Assembly (NCBI RefSeq): GCF_900091615.1
Contig: NZ_FMIA01000002.1
Coordinates: forward strand, 4,650,001-4,714,000
Source: Micromonospora yangpuensis
GTDB taxonomy: Bacteria; Actinomycetota; Actinomycetes; Mycobacteriales; Micromonosporaceae
Direction: 5' to 3'
DNA: 64,000 nt
Positions 41,956 through 51,588 of this stretch are shown one piece after another. Position 1 is the first letter of the stretch. Each line of letters starts with the position of its first letter. The notes beneath the pieces were generated by a model that saw only the letters and a list, made by a program, of their open reading frames with translations, did not search any database and was not told the origin of the DNA. Both the position numbers and the translations under genes were made by a program.

Positions 41956-42042
41956 AGCCGCGCTGCGGCGGGACGGCCGCAGGTGCAGTCGGATTCCCCG
42001 GTGGTGAGGCGGCTCACGGGTGGAGCCGGGCAGGTCGCGGAC

Positions 42043-42048
42043 TAGGCT
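42043..42048 (+). promoter_or_regulatory. Leaderless -10 box TAGGCT for lipB
   Basis: TAGGCT ends 7 bases before the GTG of lipB. The same box at the same spacing precedes lipA. Confidence 0.65.
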
Positions 42049-42055
42049 GGGCGGC

Positions 42056-42694
42056 GTGACCGTGACGTCTTCCGGCCTGACGGCCGTCCGTGTCGGGGAG
42101 CTCGACTACCAGGCCGCCTGGGACGAGCAGCGCCGGCTTCACGAGTCCGTGGTGGCCGGCACCAGCGCCGACACGGTGCTGCTGGTGGAGCACCCGAGCG
42201 TCTACACCGCCGGCAAGCGCACCGAGCCATGGGACCGACCGATGGACGGCACCCCGGTGGTGGACGTCGACCGGGGCGGCAAGATCACCTGGCACGGTCC
42301 CGGGCAGCTGGTCGGGTACCCGATCCTGCGGCTACCCGACCCGGTGGACGTGGTCGCCTACGTACGGCGTACCGAGCAGTTGTTGATCGATGTCTGTGCC
42401 GAGTTCGGGCTGGTCACCGACCGGATCGAGGGGCGCAGCGGGGTGTGGGTGCCGGCCGACGGGCGCGGCCCGGCCCGCAAGGTCGCCGCCATCGGCATCC
42501 GGGTGGCGCGCGGCGTCACCCTGCACGGTTTCTCGATCAACTGCGACTGCGACCTGACGTACTTCGACCGGATCGTGCCGTGCGGCATCCGGGATGCCGG
42601 GGTGACCTCGATCAGCGCCGAGCTGGGCCGCCCGGTCACCATCGCCGACGCGCTGCCGGTGGTCGAGCGTCACCTGCCCACTCTGCTCGCCTGA
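42056..42694 (+). CDS. lipB: Octanoyltransferase (lipoate biosynthesis)
   Basis: This 212-residue enzyme moves octanoyl groups from acyl carrier protein to lipoyl domains such as those of SucB and GcvH. It shows [15 protein letters not shown], the [17 protein letters not shown] signature near residue 75, the lysine-bearing [18 protein letters not shown] and the active-site Cys in IVPCGI near residue 180. The GTG at 42056 is fixed by the TAGGCT box 7 bases upstream. lipA follows in the same direction with a matching promoter. Confidence 0.95.
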   Translation: MTVTSSGLTAVRVGELDYQAAWDEQRRLHESVVAGTSADTVLLVEHPSVYTAGKRTEPWDRPMDGTPVVDVDRGGKITWHGPGQLVGYPILRLPDPVDVVAYVRRTEQLLIDVCAEFGLVTDRIEGRSGVWVPADGRGPARKVAAIGIRVARGVTLHGFSINCDCDLTYFDRIVPCGIRDAGVTSISAELGRPVTIADALPVVERHLPTLLA

Positions 42695-42733
42695 GCCTCC
42701 CCCGGATACCACCCCGCCCGTGCACTCCCCGCC

Positions 42734-42930
42734 CGTCCGCTGGGACATCCCGGGCGGCATCCGCCCCGCGCCTGTCCGCTAGGGCGTCCGAGGGCCATCC
42801 GCCCCCGCCCGCCCCGCGGACGTCCGTCCCCGCTCGTCCGCCAGGGACGCCCCACGGACGTCCGCCCCCGCCTGCCCGCCAGGGGCGACTCGCGAACGTC
42901 GCCCCCGCCTTCCCGCCAGGGTGCCCCATC
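42734..42930. repeat. Degenerate 37-40-base tandem repeats between lipB and lipA
   Basis: Blocks ending GTCCGCYRGGG or CCCGCCAGGGG recur at 42734, 42774, 42836, 42875 and 42912. The stretch 42695-43065 between lipB and lipA has no gene. It contains these repeats and one inverted 55-bp element. Confidence 0.7.
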
Positions 42931-42933
42931 GAC

Positions 42934-42986
42934 GTGAGAGGGGTTCCTTTCTCTACTGAATGCGTTAACAGGGGGCCCTTCCTTAC
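42934..42986 (-). repeat. 55-bp interspersed repeat, copy 5 (inverted)
   Basis: Read on the minus strand it is GTAAGGAAGGGCCCCCTG, TTAACGCATTCAGTAGAGAA and a C-rich arm ending CTCAC. It lies 80 bases upstream of the lipA -10 box. Confidence 0.92.
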
Positions 42987-43065
42987 TGCTGGGGGGTGGT
43001 GGGGGTCACAGGGGGTGGGAGGTGATGGCCGTCGCCCGACGTGCATTGACGGCCGCCGACCGGCG

Positions 43066-43071
43066 TAGGCT
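43066..43071 (+). promoter_or_regulatory. Leaderless -10 box TAGGCT for lipA
   Basis: TAGGCT ends 7 bases before the GTG of lipA, exactly as for lipB. Confidence 0.65.
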
Positions 43072-43078
43072 CGGTTTT

Positions 43079-44071
43079 GTGACGATCTCGCACTCCACGC
43101 CGACGACCGAGCAGGCCGCGCGCACCGCGACGGTCGCCCCCGAGGGGCGGCGGATGCTCCGGATCGAGGCACGCAACGCAGAGACCCCGATCGAACGCAA
43201 GCCGCCGTGGATCAAGGTCAAGGCGAAGATGGGCCCGGAGTACACCGAGCTGCGCGGGCTGGTGCAGCGCGAGGGGCTGCACACGGTGTGCCAGGAGGCC
43301 GGCTGCCCCAACATCTACGAGTGTTGGGAGGACCGGGAGGCCACCTTCCTCATCGGCGGTGACCAGTGCACCCGACGCTGTGACTTCTGCCAGATCGACA
43401 CCGGCAAGCCGGCCGAGTTCGACGCCGACGAGCCCCGCCGGGTCGCCGAGTCGGTGGCCGCGATGGGTCTGCGGTACGCCACGATCACCGGGGTCGCCCG
43501 TGACGACCTGCCCGACGGCGGTGCCTGGTTGTACGCCGAGACCGTCCGGCAGATCCACGCCCTGCGGTCCGGTTGCGGTGTGGAGCTGCTGATCCCGGAC
43601 TTCAACGCGGTCCCCGAGCAGCTCGCCGAGGTCTTCGGGTCCCGGCCGGAGGTGTTGGCGCACAACGTCGAGACGGTGCCCCGGATCTTCAAGCGGATCC
43701 GGCCGGCGTTCCGGTACGAGCGGTCGCTGGACGTGATCCGGCAGGCCCGCGCCGACGGGCTGGTCACCAAGAGCAACCTGATCCTGGGCATGGGCGAGGA
43801 GCGGGCCGAGATCTCCCAGGCCCTTCGGGACCTGCACTCCGCCGGTTGCGAGCTGATCACCATCACCCAGTACCTGCGCCCCACCCCCCGGCACCACCCG
43901 GTGACCCGCTGGGTCAAGCCGGAGGAGTTCGTGGAGCTTCGCGAGGAGGCCGAGGAGATCGGCTTCGCCGGGGTGATGAGCGGGCCGTTGGTGCGCTCGT
44001 CGTACCGGGCCGGTCGGCTGTACCGCCAGGCCCTGGACGCCCGCGAGGGCAGCCCGGCCGTCTCCGCCTGA
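43079..44071 (+). CDS. lipA: Lipoyl synthase
   Basis: This 330-residue radical-SAM enzyme inserts two sulfurs into octanoylated lipoyl domains. The auxiliary-cluster cysteines are in [12 protein letters not shown] (C-x4-C-x5-C) near residue 64, and the radical-SAM triad in CTRRCDFC near residue 94. The C-terminal RSSYRAG matches the RSSY motif whose Ser binds the auxiliary cluster. The GTG at 43079 follows TAGGCT by 7 bases. ErpA and the desulfurase elsewhere in the window would supply its clusters. Confidence 0.96.
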   Translation: MTISHSTPTTEQAARTATVAPEGRRMLRIEARNAETPIERKPPWIKVKAKMGPEYTELRGLVQREGLHTVCQEAGCPNIYECWEDREATFLIGGDQCTRRCDFCQIDTGKPAEFDADEPRRVAESVAAMGLRYATITGVARDDLPDGGAWLYAETVRQIHALRSGCGVELLIPDFNAVPEQLAEVFGSRPEVLAHNVETVPRIFKRIRPAFRYERSLDVIRQARADGLVTKSNLILGMGEERAEISQALRDLHSAGCELITITQYLRPTPRHHPVTRWVKPEEFVELREEAEEIGFAGVMSGPLVRSSYRAGRLYRQALDAREGSPAVSA

Positions 44072-44128
44072 GCACCGCCGGATCCGACCCGCCGGGCGAA
44101 GGGACAACCGGGAGACTCACTCCCTGTA

Positions 44129-45886
44129 ATGATCACCCCCATGAGTACGGGGGTACGCCAGCAGGCGTCCGAAGTGTCGTCCGACCGGTGGTCGGCGTAC
44201 CGGTCGGCGCTGCCGACAGTGCTGGCCCTCGGCGTGGTGGTCGCCGGCCTCGGGTACCGGGTCGGCCTGGTGCTGCACGGGGCACCGCCGACCAACAGCG
44301 ACGAGGCGACGATGGGCCTGGCCGCGTTGCACATCGGGCAGGGCCGGCACTTCCCGGTGTTCTTCTACGGCCAGGCCTACATGGGCACCCTGGAGGCCTG
44401 GCTGGCCGCGCCGCTGCTCGCGCTGACCGGCCCGTCGGTGCTCGCCCTGCGGCTGCCCACCCTGGCGGCGTACCTGCTGCTGCTCGTGCTCCTGTGGCGG
44501 CTGACCTGGCGGTTGACCGGTGACCGCTGGTTCGGGGTGCTGGTGTTGGCGCTGCTCGCCCTGGGCTCCGACCGGGCGGTCAAGAACCAGCTGATCGCCG
44601 GCGGCGGTTATCCGGAGCTGGGGCCGGCGGTGGCGGCGTTGGCGCTGCTCACCTTCGGTCTGGTCGCCGGGGACACCGGTCGCCGGCTGCCGCGCTGGGC
44701 GGCCTGGGGGTTCGTCGCCGGGCTGATGATCTGGGTGGATCCGCTGCTGCTGCCGTACCTGGCGGCGTTCGGGGTGGTCCTGGCGGCCCGCTGCTGGCGG
44801 GAGCTGCGCGGGGCGGCCGGCGCGCTGCTGGTCGCCGCCGTGCTGGCCGGTGCCGCGCCGCTGCTTGTCGACAGCGTCCGGGCCGGCCGGAATCCGCTGG
44901 CGGCCGTGTTGACCGCCGGCGGCGCCGGTCAGGCCGCCGGCTGGGTCGACCGGCTGCACGGCGGGCTGGTGCTCGGGCCACCGTTGGGCATGGGGTTCTG
45001 CTCGCCGGGTCACTGCGCGCCGTGGCAGCTGTGGTGGACGGCGGCCTTCCCGGTGCTGCTGGTGGTCGCCGCGGTCCGCGCCGGCCGTACGCTGCGCCGT
45101 GCCGGGGACCCGGCGGTCCGGGCCGCGGCGGCGCTCTGGTTGGCGCTGCTGGCGGGTGCGGTGGGCACCCTGGCGGCGTACACGGTCAGCAGCGCGGCCG
45201 GACTGACCCCGGTGGAGAGTTCCCGGTACCTGTCCTGCCTGTTGGTCTCGCTGCCGGCGCTGCTCTGGCCGGTGTGGACCGCGGCCCGCCGCCCCGGCAC
45301 CCGGAAGGCACGGCGGCCGACCGGCCGGGACACCTGGCGGCCGGCGGCCATCCGCGACGCATGGCGGCCGGCGGCCGTCCGGGGGGTCGCGGTCGTCGTG
45401 CTGGGGGCGACCGTGGGTAGCGCGGCGGTGGCCACGGTCGGCGCGGTGGCCACCGTGCCGGCGGCCCGTGCGGAGGCCCGGCGGCACGACCGGCTGGTCG
45501 CCACCCTACGGGACCTCGGGGTACGGCACGTCCTCGCGCCGTACTGGACCTGCAACCGGTTGACCTTCGCCACCGGCGAGCAGGTGGTCTGTGCCGTGGT
45601 GGCCGACGACCTGTCGCCGGGGATGGACCGTTACCGGCCGTACCGGCGGCTCGTGGCGGCGGCGACCCGACCCGCCTTCGTCGCCCCGGTCGGCTCGCCG
45701 GTCGCGGCGGCCCTGGACCGCCACCTGGCCGACCCGGCGGAATCTGCGGCGAGCCACCCGGCCGGGCGACCGGGCGAGCCGGAGGGGCACCCCGCCGAAG
45801 AGCCGGGGCAAGGGCCGGTCGGACCGCCGGGGCGGCTGCGGCTGGTCGAGGTGGACGGATACCGCATCTATCTCAAAATCGCGTGA
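44129..45886 (+). CDS. Multi-pass membrane glycosyltransferase-like protein (GT-C)
   Basis: This protein of about 585 residues has about ten transmembrane helices. The first external loop reads GAPPTNSDEATMGLAALHIG, with the acidic position expected of GT-C enzymes, followed by HFPVFFYGQAYMGTLEAW. The C-terminal 150 residues are soluble. The start could be the ATG at 44129 or that at 44141. A FAD protein gene follows after 59 bases. These two genes lie between lipA and the DUF4191 gene, which are neighbours in Mycobacterium, so they are probably a lineage-specific envelope-glycan insertion. Confidence 0.7.
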   Translation: MITPMSTGVRQQASEVSSDRWSAYRSALPTVLALGVVVAGLGYRVGLVLHGAPPTNSDEATMGLAALHIGQGRHFPVFFYGQAYMGTLEAWLAAPLLALTGPSVLALRLPTLAAYLLLLVLLWRLTWRLTGDRWFGVLVLALLALGSDRAVKNQLIAGGGYPELGPAVAALALLTFGLVAGDTGRRLPRWAAWGFVAGLMIWVDPLLLPYLAAFGVVLAARCWRELRGAAGALLVAAVLAGAAPLLVDSVRAGRNPLAAVLTAGGAGQAAGWVDRLHGGLVLGPPLGMGFCSPGHCAPWQLWWTAAFPVLLVVAAVRAGRTLRRAGDPAVRAAAALWLALLAGAVGTLAAYTVSSAAGLTPVESSRYLSCLLVSLPALLWPVWTAARRPGTRKARRPTGRDTWRPAAIRDAWRPAAVRGVAVVVLGATVGSAAVATVGAVATVPAARAEARRHDRLVATLRDLGVRHVLAPYWTCNRLTFATGEQVVCAVVADDLSPGMDRYRPYRRLVAAATRPAFVAPVGSPVAAALDRHLADPAESAASHPAGRPGEPEGHPAEEPGQGPVGPPGRLRLVEVDGYRIYLKIA

Positions 45887-45945
45887 CGCGTCCCACTCCT
45901 CGATCTACCGGTTGCCGGCATGTTTCGAAGATGATGAATTTAGTC

Positions 45946-47433
45946 ATGGCCCAGCAACATACCGTCGTCATCGGAGCCGGCCCCGCCGGTCTGACCGCCG
46001 CCTACGAGCTGACCCGACGCGACGCCTCGGTCGAGGTGGTCGAGTCGGACGACGTGGTCGGCGGGATCAGTCGGACCGTGGAGCGCGACGGCTGGCGCTT
46101 CGACATCGGTGGACACCGGTTCTTCACCAAGGTGCCACAGGTGGCGGCGCTCTGGCACGAGATCCTGGCGGCGGAGGACTTCCTGCTGCGGCCCCGGATG
46201 AGCCGGATCCACTACCGGGGGCGGCTGTTCGACTATCCCCTCAAGGCCGGTAACGCCCTGCGCAACCTGGGCGTCGTCGAGGCGACCCGCTGCGTCGGGT
46301 CGTACCTCTGGTCCCGGCTGCGGCCCCCGGCGGACCAGAGCCACTTCGAGGGGTGGGTGTCGGCGCGGTTCGGCGCCCGGCTCTACCGGATGTTCTTCAA
46401 GACCTACACCGAGAAGGTCTGGGGAATCCCGGCCACCGAGCTGCAGGCCGACTGGGCCGCGCAGCGGATCAAGAACCTGTCGCTGGCCGGCGCGGTACGC
46501 AACGCGCTGCTGCCCAGCCGCGACCGGACCGCGATCACCAGCCTGATCGAGGAGTTCGAGTACCCGAAGTACGGCCCCGGCATGATGTGGGAACGCTGCG
46601 CCGAGCTGGTCACCCGGGCCGGTGGCCGGGTGACCCTGAACGCACCGGCGCAGACCGTGCACCGCGCCGGCGGCCGGGCGGTGGCGGTGACCGTCACCGA
46701 CGCCACCGGCACCCGGCGGATCGCCGCCGACCACGTGGTCTCCAGCATGCCGATCTCCGCGCTGGTCCGGGCGATGGACCCGCCCGCGCCCGAGCCGGTC
46801 CGGGCCGCCGCCGACGCGCTGCGCTACCGGGACTTCCTCACCGTCGCCCTGGTGGTGCCCTCGACCGCCGGCTTCCCGGACAACTGGATCTACGTGCACA
46901 CCCCCGGGGTACGGGTCGGCCGGATCCAGAACTTCGGCTCCTGGTCGCCGTACCTGGTGCGGGACGGGTTCACCTGCCTCGGCCTGGAGTACTTCGTCAA
47001 CGTCGGTGACGAGCTGTGGTCGGCCGACGACGACGCGCTGGTCGCCCTCGGCACCGCCGAGCTGGCCCGGCTCGGCCTGGTCGACCCGGAGGCGGTCAGC
47101 GCCGGGTACGTGGTCCGGATGCCCAAGGCCTATCCGGTCTACGACGAGGGGTACGAGCAGGCGGTGGAGACCATCCGCCGGTGGCTGGCCGAGGCGGTGC
47201 CGAACGTCTACCCGGTCGGCCGCAACGGCATGCACCGCTACAACAACCAGGACCACTCGATGCTCACCGCGATGCTCACCGTGTCGAACATCCTCGACGG
47301 CACCGCCCACGACGTCTGGACGGTCAACGTCGAGGAGTCGTACCACGAGGAGAGCGGCCACGAGCAGACCGGCGCGGGCCAGCACGGCACCGGCCGGGCC
47401 GCCCCCGTCCTCCCCCACCGCGCCGCCGCCTGA
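45946..47433 (+). CDS. FAD-dependent oxidoreductase, UDP-galactopyranose mutase/amine oxidase-like
   Basis: This 495-residue protein starts with a FAD Rossmann motif, VVIGAGPAGLTAAYEL, and the second glycine-rich motif GGISRTVERDGWRFDIGGHRFFTKV near residue 38 (given in part). YTEKVWGIPATELQADWAAQRI near residue 160 is typical of a UDP-galactopyranose mutase-like family found with envelope glycosyltransferases. Its reaction is not certain. The ATG at 45946 is chosen because the Rossmann motif begins six residues later. The partner membrane gene lies just upstream, and a 55-bp repeat begins 2 bases after the stop. Confidence 0.78.
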   Translation: MAQQHTVVIGAGPAGLTAAYELTRRDASVEVVESDDVVGGISRTVERDGWRFDIGGHRFFTKVPQVAALWHEILAAEDFLLRPRMSRIHYRGRLFDYPLKAGNALRNLGVVEATRCVGSYLWSRLRPPADQSHFEGWVSARFGARLYRMFFKTYTEKVWGIPATELQADWAAQRIKNLSLAGAVRNALLPSRDRTAITSLIEEFEYPKYGPGMMWERCAELVTRAGGRVTLNAPAQTVHRAGGRAVAVTVTDATGTRRIAADHVVSSMPISALVRAMDPPAPEPVRAAADALRYRDFLTVALVVPSTAGFPDNWIYVHTPGVRVGRIQNFGSWSPYLVRDGFTCLGLEYFVNVGDELWSADDDALVALGTAELARLGLVDPEAVSAGYVVRMPKAYPVYDEGYEQAVETIRRWLAEAVPNVYPVGRNGMHRYNNQDHSMLTAMLTVSNILDGTAHDVWTVNVEESYHEESGHEQTGAGQHGTGRAAPVLPHRAAA

Positions 47434-47434
47434 G

Positions 47435-47490
47435 GTGTAAGGAAGGGCCCCCTGTTAACGCATTCGGTAGAGAGGGAGCCCCTTCTCACA
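47435..47490 (+). repeat. 55-bp interspersed repeat, copy 6
   Basis: GTGTAAGGAAGGGCCCCCTG then TTAACGCATTCGGTAGAGAG, ending CCCCTTCTCACA, just after the FAD gene stop codon. Confidence 0.94.
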
Positions 47491-47598
47491 CCCCGGTGGC
47501 CGGGGAGGGCGGAGCGCGGGCGGGGGCGCGGGGCGGACGGCGTACGGCGGGAGCGGGACAGGCCCTGGGCACGGGACAACGGCTTGTGGGGCGCCCAC

Positions 47599-47604
47599 TA
47601 GAAT
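47599..47604 (+). promoter_or_regulatory. Leaderless -10 box TAGAAT
   Basis: TAGAAT ends 7 bases before the ATG of the DUF4191 gene. Confidence 0.6.
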
Positions 47605-47611
47605 CAGCCGC

Positions 47612-48304
47612 ATGGCAAAGCCCCCGCAGGAGAAGGTCTCGTTCGGCCAGCGGCTGAAGCAGATCGGGATGGTGTTCCGGTTCACCGCCAAGCAGGACCG
47701 TTGGTTCGCGCCGATGGCCACCGGTGCGGTGCTGATCCCGCTCGCGCTCACCGTGGTCGCGGTGATCCTCTGGGGCTGGATCTGGCTGCCGCTGGGCATC
47801 CTGCTGACCCTGCTCGCCGTGTTGATCGTGCTGAACCTCCGGTCGAACAAGGCGATGATGAACGCCGCCGAGGGCCAGCCCGGCGCGGCGGCCCAGATCG
47901 TGGAGAACATGCGCGGTGACTGGCGGGTGACCCCGGCGGTCAGCTCCACCACCCAGATGGACATGGTGCACCTGGTCATCGGCCGGCAGGGGGTGATCCT
48001 GCTGGCGGAGGGCAACCCGCAGCGGGTCCGTGGCCTGCTCGGGCAGGAGAAGCGGCGGCTGGCCAAGGTGATCGGCTCGGCACCGCTGCACGACTACGTG
48101 ATCGGTCAGGACGAGGGTGAGCTGCCGATCCGCAAACTGCGGATGACCCTGATGCGGCTGCCCCGCGACCTCAGCGGCAAGGACGTCAACGCCCTGGACA
48201 AGCGGCTCAAGGCCCTCACCGCCCGCCCGCAGCTACCCAAGGGCGCGATCCCGAAGAACATGCGGCCGCCGAAGGGCGCCTTCCGCCAGTCCCGGGGCCG
48301 CTGA
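47612..48304 (+). CDS. DUF4191 membrane protein
   Basis: This 230-residue protein has a short cytosolic N-terminus, two transmembrane helices (about residues 36-57 and 58-77) and a cytosolic domain with GDWRVTPAVSSTTQMDMVHLV and a basic tail. That is the pattern of DUF4191 (Rv2219 in M. tuberculosis), of unknown function. It keeps its mycobacterial position between lipA and glnA. A 13-bp hairpin follows, facing the convergent RDD gene. Confidence 0.85.
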   Translation: MAKPPQEKVSFGQRLKQIGMVFRFTAKQDRWFAPMATGAVLIPLALTVVAVILWGWIWLPLGILLTLLAVLIVLNLRSNKAMMNAAEGQPGAAAQIVENMRGDWRVTPAVSSTTQMDMVHLVIGRQGVILLAEGNPQRVRGLLGQEKRRLAKVIGSAPLHDYVIGQDEGELPIRKLRMTLMRLPRDLSGKDVNALDKRLKALTARPQLPKGAIPKNMRPPKGAFRQSRGR

Positions 48305-48330
48305 CAACCCCTCGGGGGTACGCCGACAGC

Positions 48331-48359
48331 AGCCGGGTCCGTCGTCGACGGACCCGGCT
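48331..48359. terminator. Bidirectional terminator hairpin
   Basis: AGCCGGGTCCGTC-GTC-GACGGACCCGGCT makes a 13-bp stem between the convergent DUF4191 and RDD genes. The rest of 48360-48484 shows no gene. Confidence 0.75.
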
Positions 48360-48484
48360 TCGTCGTTACCGGGGGCGCGACGGGTCCGCCGCCAGCCACC
48401 GACGGGCCGGACGGGCACGCCGTCAGCCACGGCGCGGGTTAGGACGAGCGGGACGAGGCGGTACGAGATCGGGCGGTGCGCCGA

Positions 48485-48889
48485 TCAGCTTCGACGGGCG
48501 GGGGCGGACACGATCACCGAGTCGCTGAGCCGGTCGTGGACACCCCGACGCTGGGAGTCCATCAGCACGGCGGGCACCACCAGGGCCAGCAGCAGCCCGC
48601 GCAGCAGCGCCCGGGGCACCCCGATCCGGCCGCCGTGGGTGTGGGAGACGCAGGCGATCCGGCAGATGAACATGCCGGGGGTCTGGCCGAAGAGGCCGAG
48701 GAAGAAGCCGTACTCGCCGATCAGCACGGCCACCGGTGGCCAACCGTCGCGCAGCGGGTCGGCGAAGAGGGTCGCGACCAGCAGGCAGAGCACCCAGTCG
48801 ATCATCAGGGCCCCGAACCGACGGCCCAGGCTCGGCGGGACGAACGACGGGTCCGCCGAGGGCGGCACCGGGGGCTGCGGCGTGGTCAC
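48485..48889 (-). CDS. RDD-family membrane protein
   Basis: This 134-residue protein has a proline-rich N-terminus, then the RDD domain with three hydrophobic segments: RRFGALMIDWVLCLLVATLF near residue 29, FGQTPGMFICRIACVS in the middle and a C-terminal helix followed by RRGVHDRLSDSVIV. RDD proteins are small membrane proteins of poorly known role. The GTG at 48889 is chosen from a TACCCT box 8 bases upstream; longer upstream frames have no domain support. It is the position of Rv2219A, next to glnA. Confidence 0.85.
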   Translation of the reverse strand: MTTPQPPVPPSADPSFVPPSLGRRFGALMIDWVLCLLVATLFADPLRDGWPPVAVLIGEYGFFLGLFGQTPGMFICRIACVSHTHGGRIGVPRALLRGLLLALVVPAVLMDSQRRGVHDRLSDSVIVSAPARRS

Positions 48890-48897
48890 AGCGATCA

Positions 48898-48903
48898 AGG
48901 GTA
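48898..48903 (-). promoter_or_regulatory. Leaderless -10 box TACCCT for the RDD gene
   Basis: TACCCT on the minus strand ends 8 bases before the GTG at 48889. Confidence 0.55.
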
Positions 48904-49167
48904 TCCGGCCACGCTGAACCGTCGGCGCACGGCCGTCCCGGGGTGCGGGGCCGACGCCCGGACGCACCCGGGACCGGCGGCTGGCCTTCGCCGGTGGCAG
49001 CCTGCCGAGGGGCGCTGGGTACGTCGTCACGGTGAGCCGTGACGACGCTGTCGTAGCGGCGTCGACCCGATCGGCACCTCCGCCGCGCGCCCCCAGGTTA
49101 CGGCCGGTATCGTCGGAACGGACAGTGAACAGTGCCTGAGCGGCGCAGATGACCCTCCGCGAGCGAC

Positions 49168-49183
49168 GTAACACGGCAGAAAC
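49168..49183 (+). promoter_or_regulatory. GlnR-type binding half-site upstream of glnA
   Basis: GTAAC-ACGGCA-GAAAC fits exactly the published actinobacterial GlnR pattern gTnAc-n6-GaAAc. It lies 78 bases upstream of the glnA start in an otherwise gene-free region (48904-49260). A second half-site at the proper spacing is not evident. Confidence 0.6.
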
Positions 49184-49260
49184 AACCAGGACACGGTCGA
49201 GCAACCGTACGGTCATAGCGTCGCCAGGAGCCCAGCCCCGTGGACGAGCCAGGAGGACGT

Positions 49261-50685
49261 GTGTTCGCCAATCCCGAGGAACTCCTGCGATACCTCAAGA
49301 ACGAGGACGTAAAGTTCGTCGACGTACGTTTCTGTGACCTTCCCGGCGTGATGCAGCACTTCAACCTGCCGGTGGAGTCCTTCGACGACAGCGTCTTCAC
49401 CGACGGCCTCGCCTTCGACGGCTCCTCGATCCGCGGTTTCCAGGCGATCCACGAGTCGGACATGCTCCTGCTCCCGGACGTCGCCTCCGCCTTCGTGGAC
49501 CCGTTCCGGGCGCAGAAGACCGTCGCGATCAACTTCTTCATCCACGACCCGTTCACCCGTGAGGCGTACTCGCGGGACCCGCGCAACGTGGCCAAGAAGG
49601 CCGAGGCCTACCTCGCGGCCAGCGGCATCGCCGACACCGCGTACTTCGGCGCCGAGGCGGAGTTCTACATCTTCGACTCGATCCGCCACGAGACCTCCGC
49701 CCACCAGTCGTTCTACTACATCGACTCGATCGAGGGCGCGTGGAACACCGGCCGCGAGGAGCCGGGCGGCAACCGCGGCTACAAGACCGCGTACAAGGGT
49801 GGTTACTTCCCGGTGCCGCCGGTCGACCACTACGCCGACCTGCGTGACTCGATCGTGCGTCGGCTGGTCGACACCGGCTTCACCGTGGAGCGCTCGCACC
49901 ACGAGGTGGGCACCGCCGGCCAGTCGGAGATCAACTACAAGTTCTCCACCCTGCTGCACGCCGCCGACCAGCTCCAGCTCTTCAAGTACATCGTGAAGAA
50001 CGAGGCCTGGGCGAACGGCAAGACCGCGACCTTCATGCCGAAGCCGCTCTTCGGTGACAACGGCTCCGGCATGCACACCCACCAGAGCCTCTGGCTCGGT
50101 GGCGAGCCGCTGTTCTACGACGAGACCGGCTACGCCGGCCTGTCGGACACCGCCCGCTGGTACATCGGCGGTCTGCTGCACCACGCCCCGTCGCTGCTGG
50201 CCTTCACCAACCCGACGGTCAACTCGTACCGTCGTCTGGTGCCGGGCTTCGAGGCGCCGGTCAACCTGGTCTACTCGCAGCGCAACCGCTCCGCCTGCAC
50301 CCGGATCCCGGTCACCGGCAGCAACCCGAAGGCCAAGCGGGTCGAGTTCCGCGTGCCGGACCCGTCGGCCAACGTCTACCTCGCCTTCTCGGCGATGATG
50401 ATGGCCGGCCTGGACGGCATCAAGAGCAAGATCGAGCCGCCGGCGCCGATCGACAAGGACCTGTACGACCTCCCGCCGGAGGAGTGGGGCGACGTCAAGC
50501 AGGTGCCGGGCTCGCTGTCGGCCGTGCTCGACTCGCTGGAGGCCGACCACGACTACCTGCTCGACGGCGGCGTCTTCACCCCCGACCTGATCTCCACCTG
50601 GGTCGAGTGGAAGCGGACCAACGAGGTCGACCCGGTGCGCCTGCGCCCGACCCCGCACGAGTTCGCGATGTACTTCGACTGCTGA
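49261..50685 (+). CDS. glnA: Glutamine synthetase type I
   Basis: This 474-residue enzyme makes glutamine from glutamate, ammonia and ATP as a dodecamer. It shows [18 protein letters not shown] near residue 59, the metal-site EAEFYIFD, the ATP motif [16 protein letters not shown] near residue 261 and NRSACTRIP. Tyr402 in [11 protein letters not shown] is the predicted adenylylation site, in line with a glnE gene 9 kb away. The GTG at 49261 follows GGAGG by 4 bases and gives the usual N-terminus [21 protein letters not shown] GlnR-type site lies upstream and a 20-bp terminator downstream. Confidence 0.97.
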   Translation: MFANPEELLRYLKNEDVKFVDVRFCDLPGVMQHFNLPVESFDDSVFTDGLAFDGSSIRGFQAIHESDMLLLPDVASAFVDPFRAQKTVAINFFIHDPFTREAYSRDPRNVAKKAEAYLAASGIADTAYFGAEAEFYIFDSIRHETSAHQSFYYIDSIEGAWNTGREEPGGNRGYKTAYKGGYFPVPPVDHYADLRDSIVRRLVDTGFTVERSHHEVGTAGQSEINYKFSTLLHAADQLQLFKYIVKNEAWANGKTATFMPKPLFGDNGSGMHTHQSLWLGGEPLFYDETGYAGLSDTARWYIGGLLHHAPSLLAFTNPTVNSYRRLVPGFEAPVNLVYSQRNRSACTRIPVTGSNPKAKRVEFRVPDPSANVYLAFSAMMMAGLDGIKSKIEPPAPIDKDLYDLPPEEWGDVKQVPGSLSAVLDSLEADHDYLLDGGVFTPDLISTWVEWKRTNEVDPVRLRPTPHEFAMYFDC

Positions 50686-50695
50686 CACACGCTGC

Positions 50696-50738
50696 GACGG
50701 AGCAGGCCCCCCGCGTTCCGCGGGGGGCCTGCTCCGTC
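50696..50738 (+). terminator. Strong terminator hairpin after glnA
   Basis: A perfect 20-bp stem (50696-50715 with 50719-50738) with a TTC loop begins 10 bases after the stop codon. Confidence 0.88.
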
Positions 50739-50744
50739 TCTCGC

Positions 50745-50798
50745 GCGAAGGAAGGGCCCCTTCTTAACGCATACGGTCGAGAAGGGTCCCCTGCTCAC
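50745..50798 (+). repeat. 55-bp interspersed repeat, copy 7
   Basis: GCGAAGGAAGGGCCCCTTCT, then TAACGCATACGGTCGAGAAG, ending CCCCTGCTCAC. It follows the glnA terminator. The central ACGGTCGA variant is shared with copy 10. Confidence 0.92.
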
Positions 50799-50880
50799 AT
50801 CTTGCGCCGCCTCGGGCAGCGCTCAGCACGGCCCGGGGCGTCGCAAGCGCACCGTCGGCCCTCGACCTCATGCCCGCACG

Positions 50881-50965
50881 GGTCACCCGCCTGCAGATCA
50901 CGCGGGCACGGATCACGCGGGCACGGATCACCCGCCCTCAGGTCGCGCCGGTACAGGTCACCCGG
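50881..50965. repeat. 15-base tandem repeats after the hemerythrin gene
   Basis: GATCACGCGGGCACG is repeated exactly at 50896-50910 and 50911-50925, with degenerate copies on both sides up to the end of the hemerythrin gene. Confidence 0.75.
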
Positions 50966-51436
50966 TCACAGCGGCCCGAGGACCACGTGTGGGTCGGCGT
51001 CCAGGGCGAGCGTCTCCAGCACCGACAGGAGCTGGCGTTCCTCGTACCGGAAATGGCTTTCCATGATCGCGGCGACCCCCTCCAGATGTCGGCCGATCTC
51101 GGCGGGGGTAGCGGCTCGTTCCACGGTGGCCCGCAGCCCGGCGAGCAGGTGCCCGATCATCGAGTGGTCCTGCTTGAGGTACCGCAGGGTGTCGCGCAGT
51201 TCGGGGTACGCCGCCGCGATCGCGGGGAACAGATGCTGGTCCTCGCCCTCGTGGTGGCCGGTAAGCGCGGCACAGAACCCGTGGCAGAACAACAACAGAT
51301 CCCGGGTGGCCGGCTCGGCGTCCACACCGTCGCGTACCGCGTCCTGAGTCACCCGCAGCGCCTCGCGCAGCCGATGGTGGACGGAACGCATTTCCTGACT
51401 CCAGGCGATCAGCCTGGCCCGCTCGCCCTCAGACAC
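50966..51436 (-). CDS. Hemerythrin (HHE) domain protein
   Basis: This 156-residue four-helix protein has the iron-ligand pattern of HHE proteins: His in VHHRLREAL, HHEGEDQHLFP near residue 61, DHSMIGHLL near residue 89 and ESHFRYEERQL near residue 126. Such proteins bind a di-iron centre and sense or store oxygen, NO or iron; the specific role is unknown. The start is a GTG at 51436 without a clear ribosome site. The gene is divergent from a small GntR regulator, which could control it. Confidence 0.88.
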   Translation of the reverse strand: MSEGERARLIAWSQEMRSVHHRLREALRVTQDAVRDGVDAEPATRDLLLFCHGFCAALTGHHEGEDQHLFPAIAAAYPELRDTLRYLKQDHSMIGHLLAGLRATVERAATPAEIGRHLEGVAAIMESHFRYEERQLLSVLETLALDADPHVVLGPL

Positions 51437-51588
51437 GGGAGGGCGAAGGGAACGACGGCATCATCGTCGTGCTCCTTCTCGTTCGACGCCTCCATGCCTG
51501 ACACGGTCTGCCACCGGCACGCGACGTTGCCGGTACCCTACCCGAAACGACCCGCCCGATCAGTCCCGCCGTCTGGTCGAATAGATTC

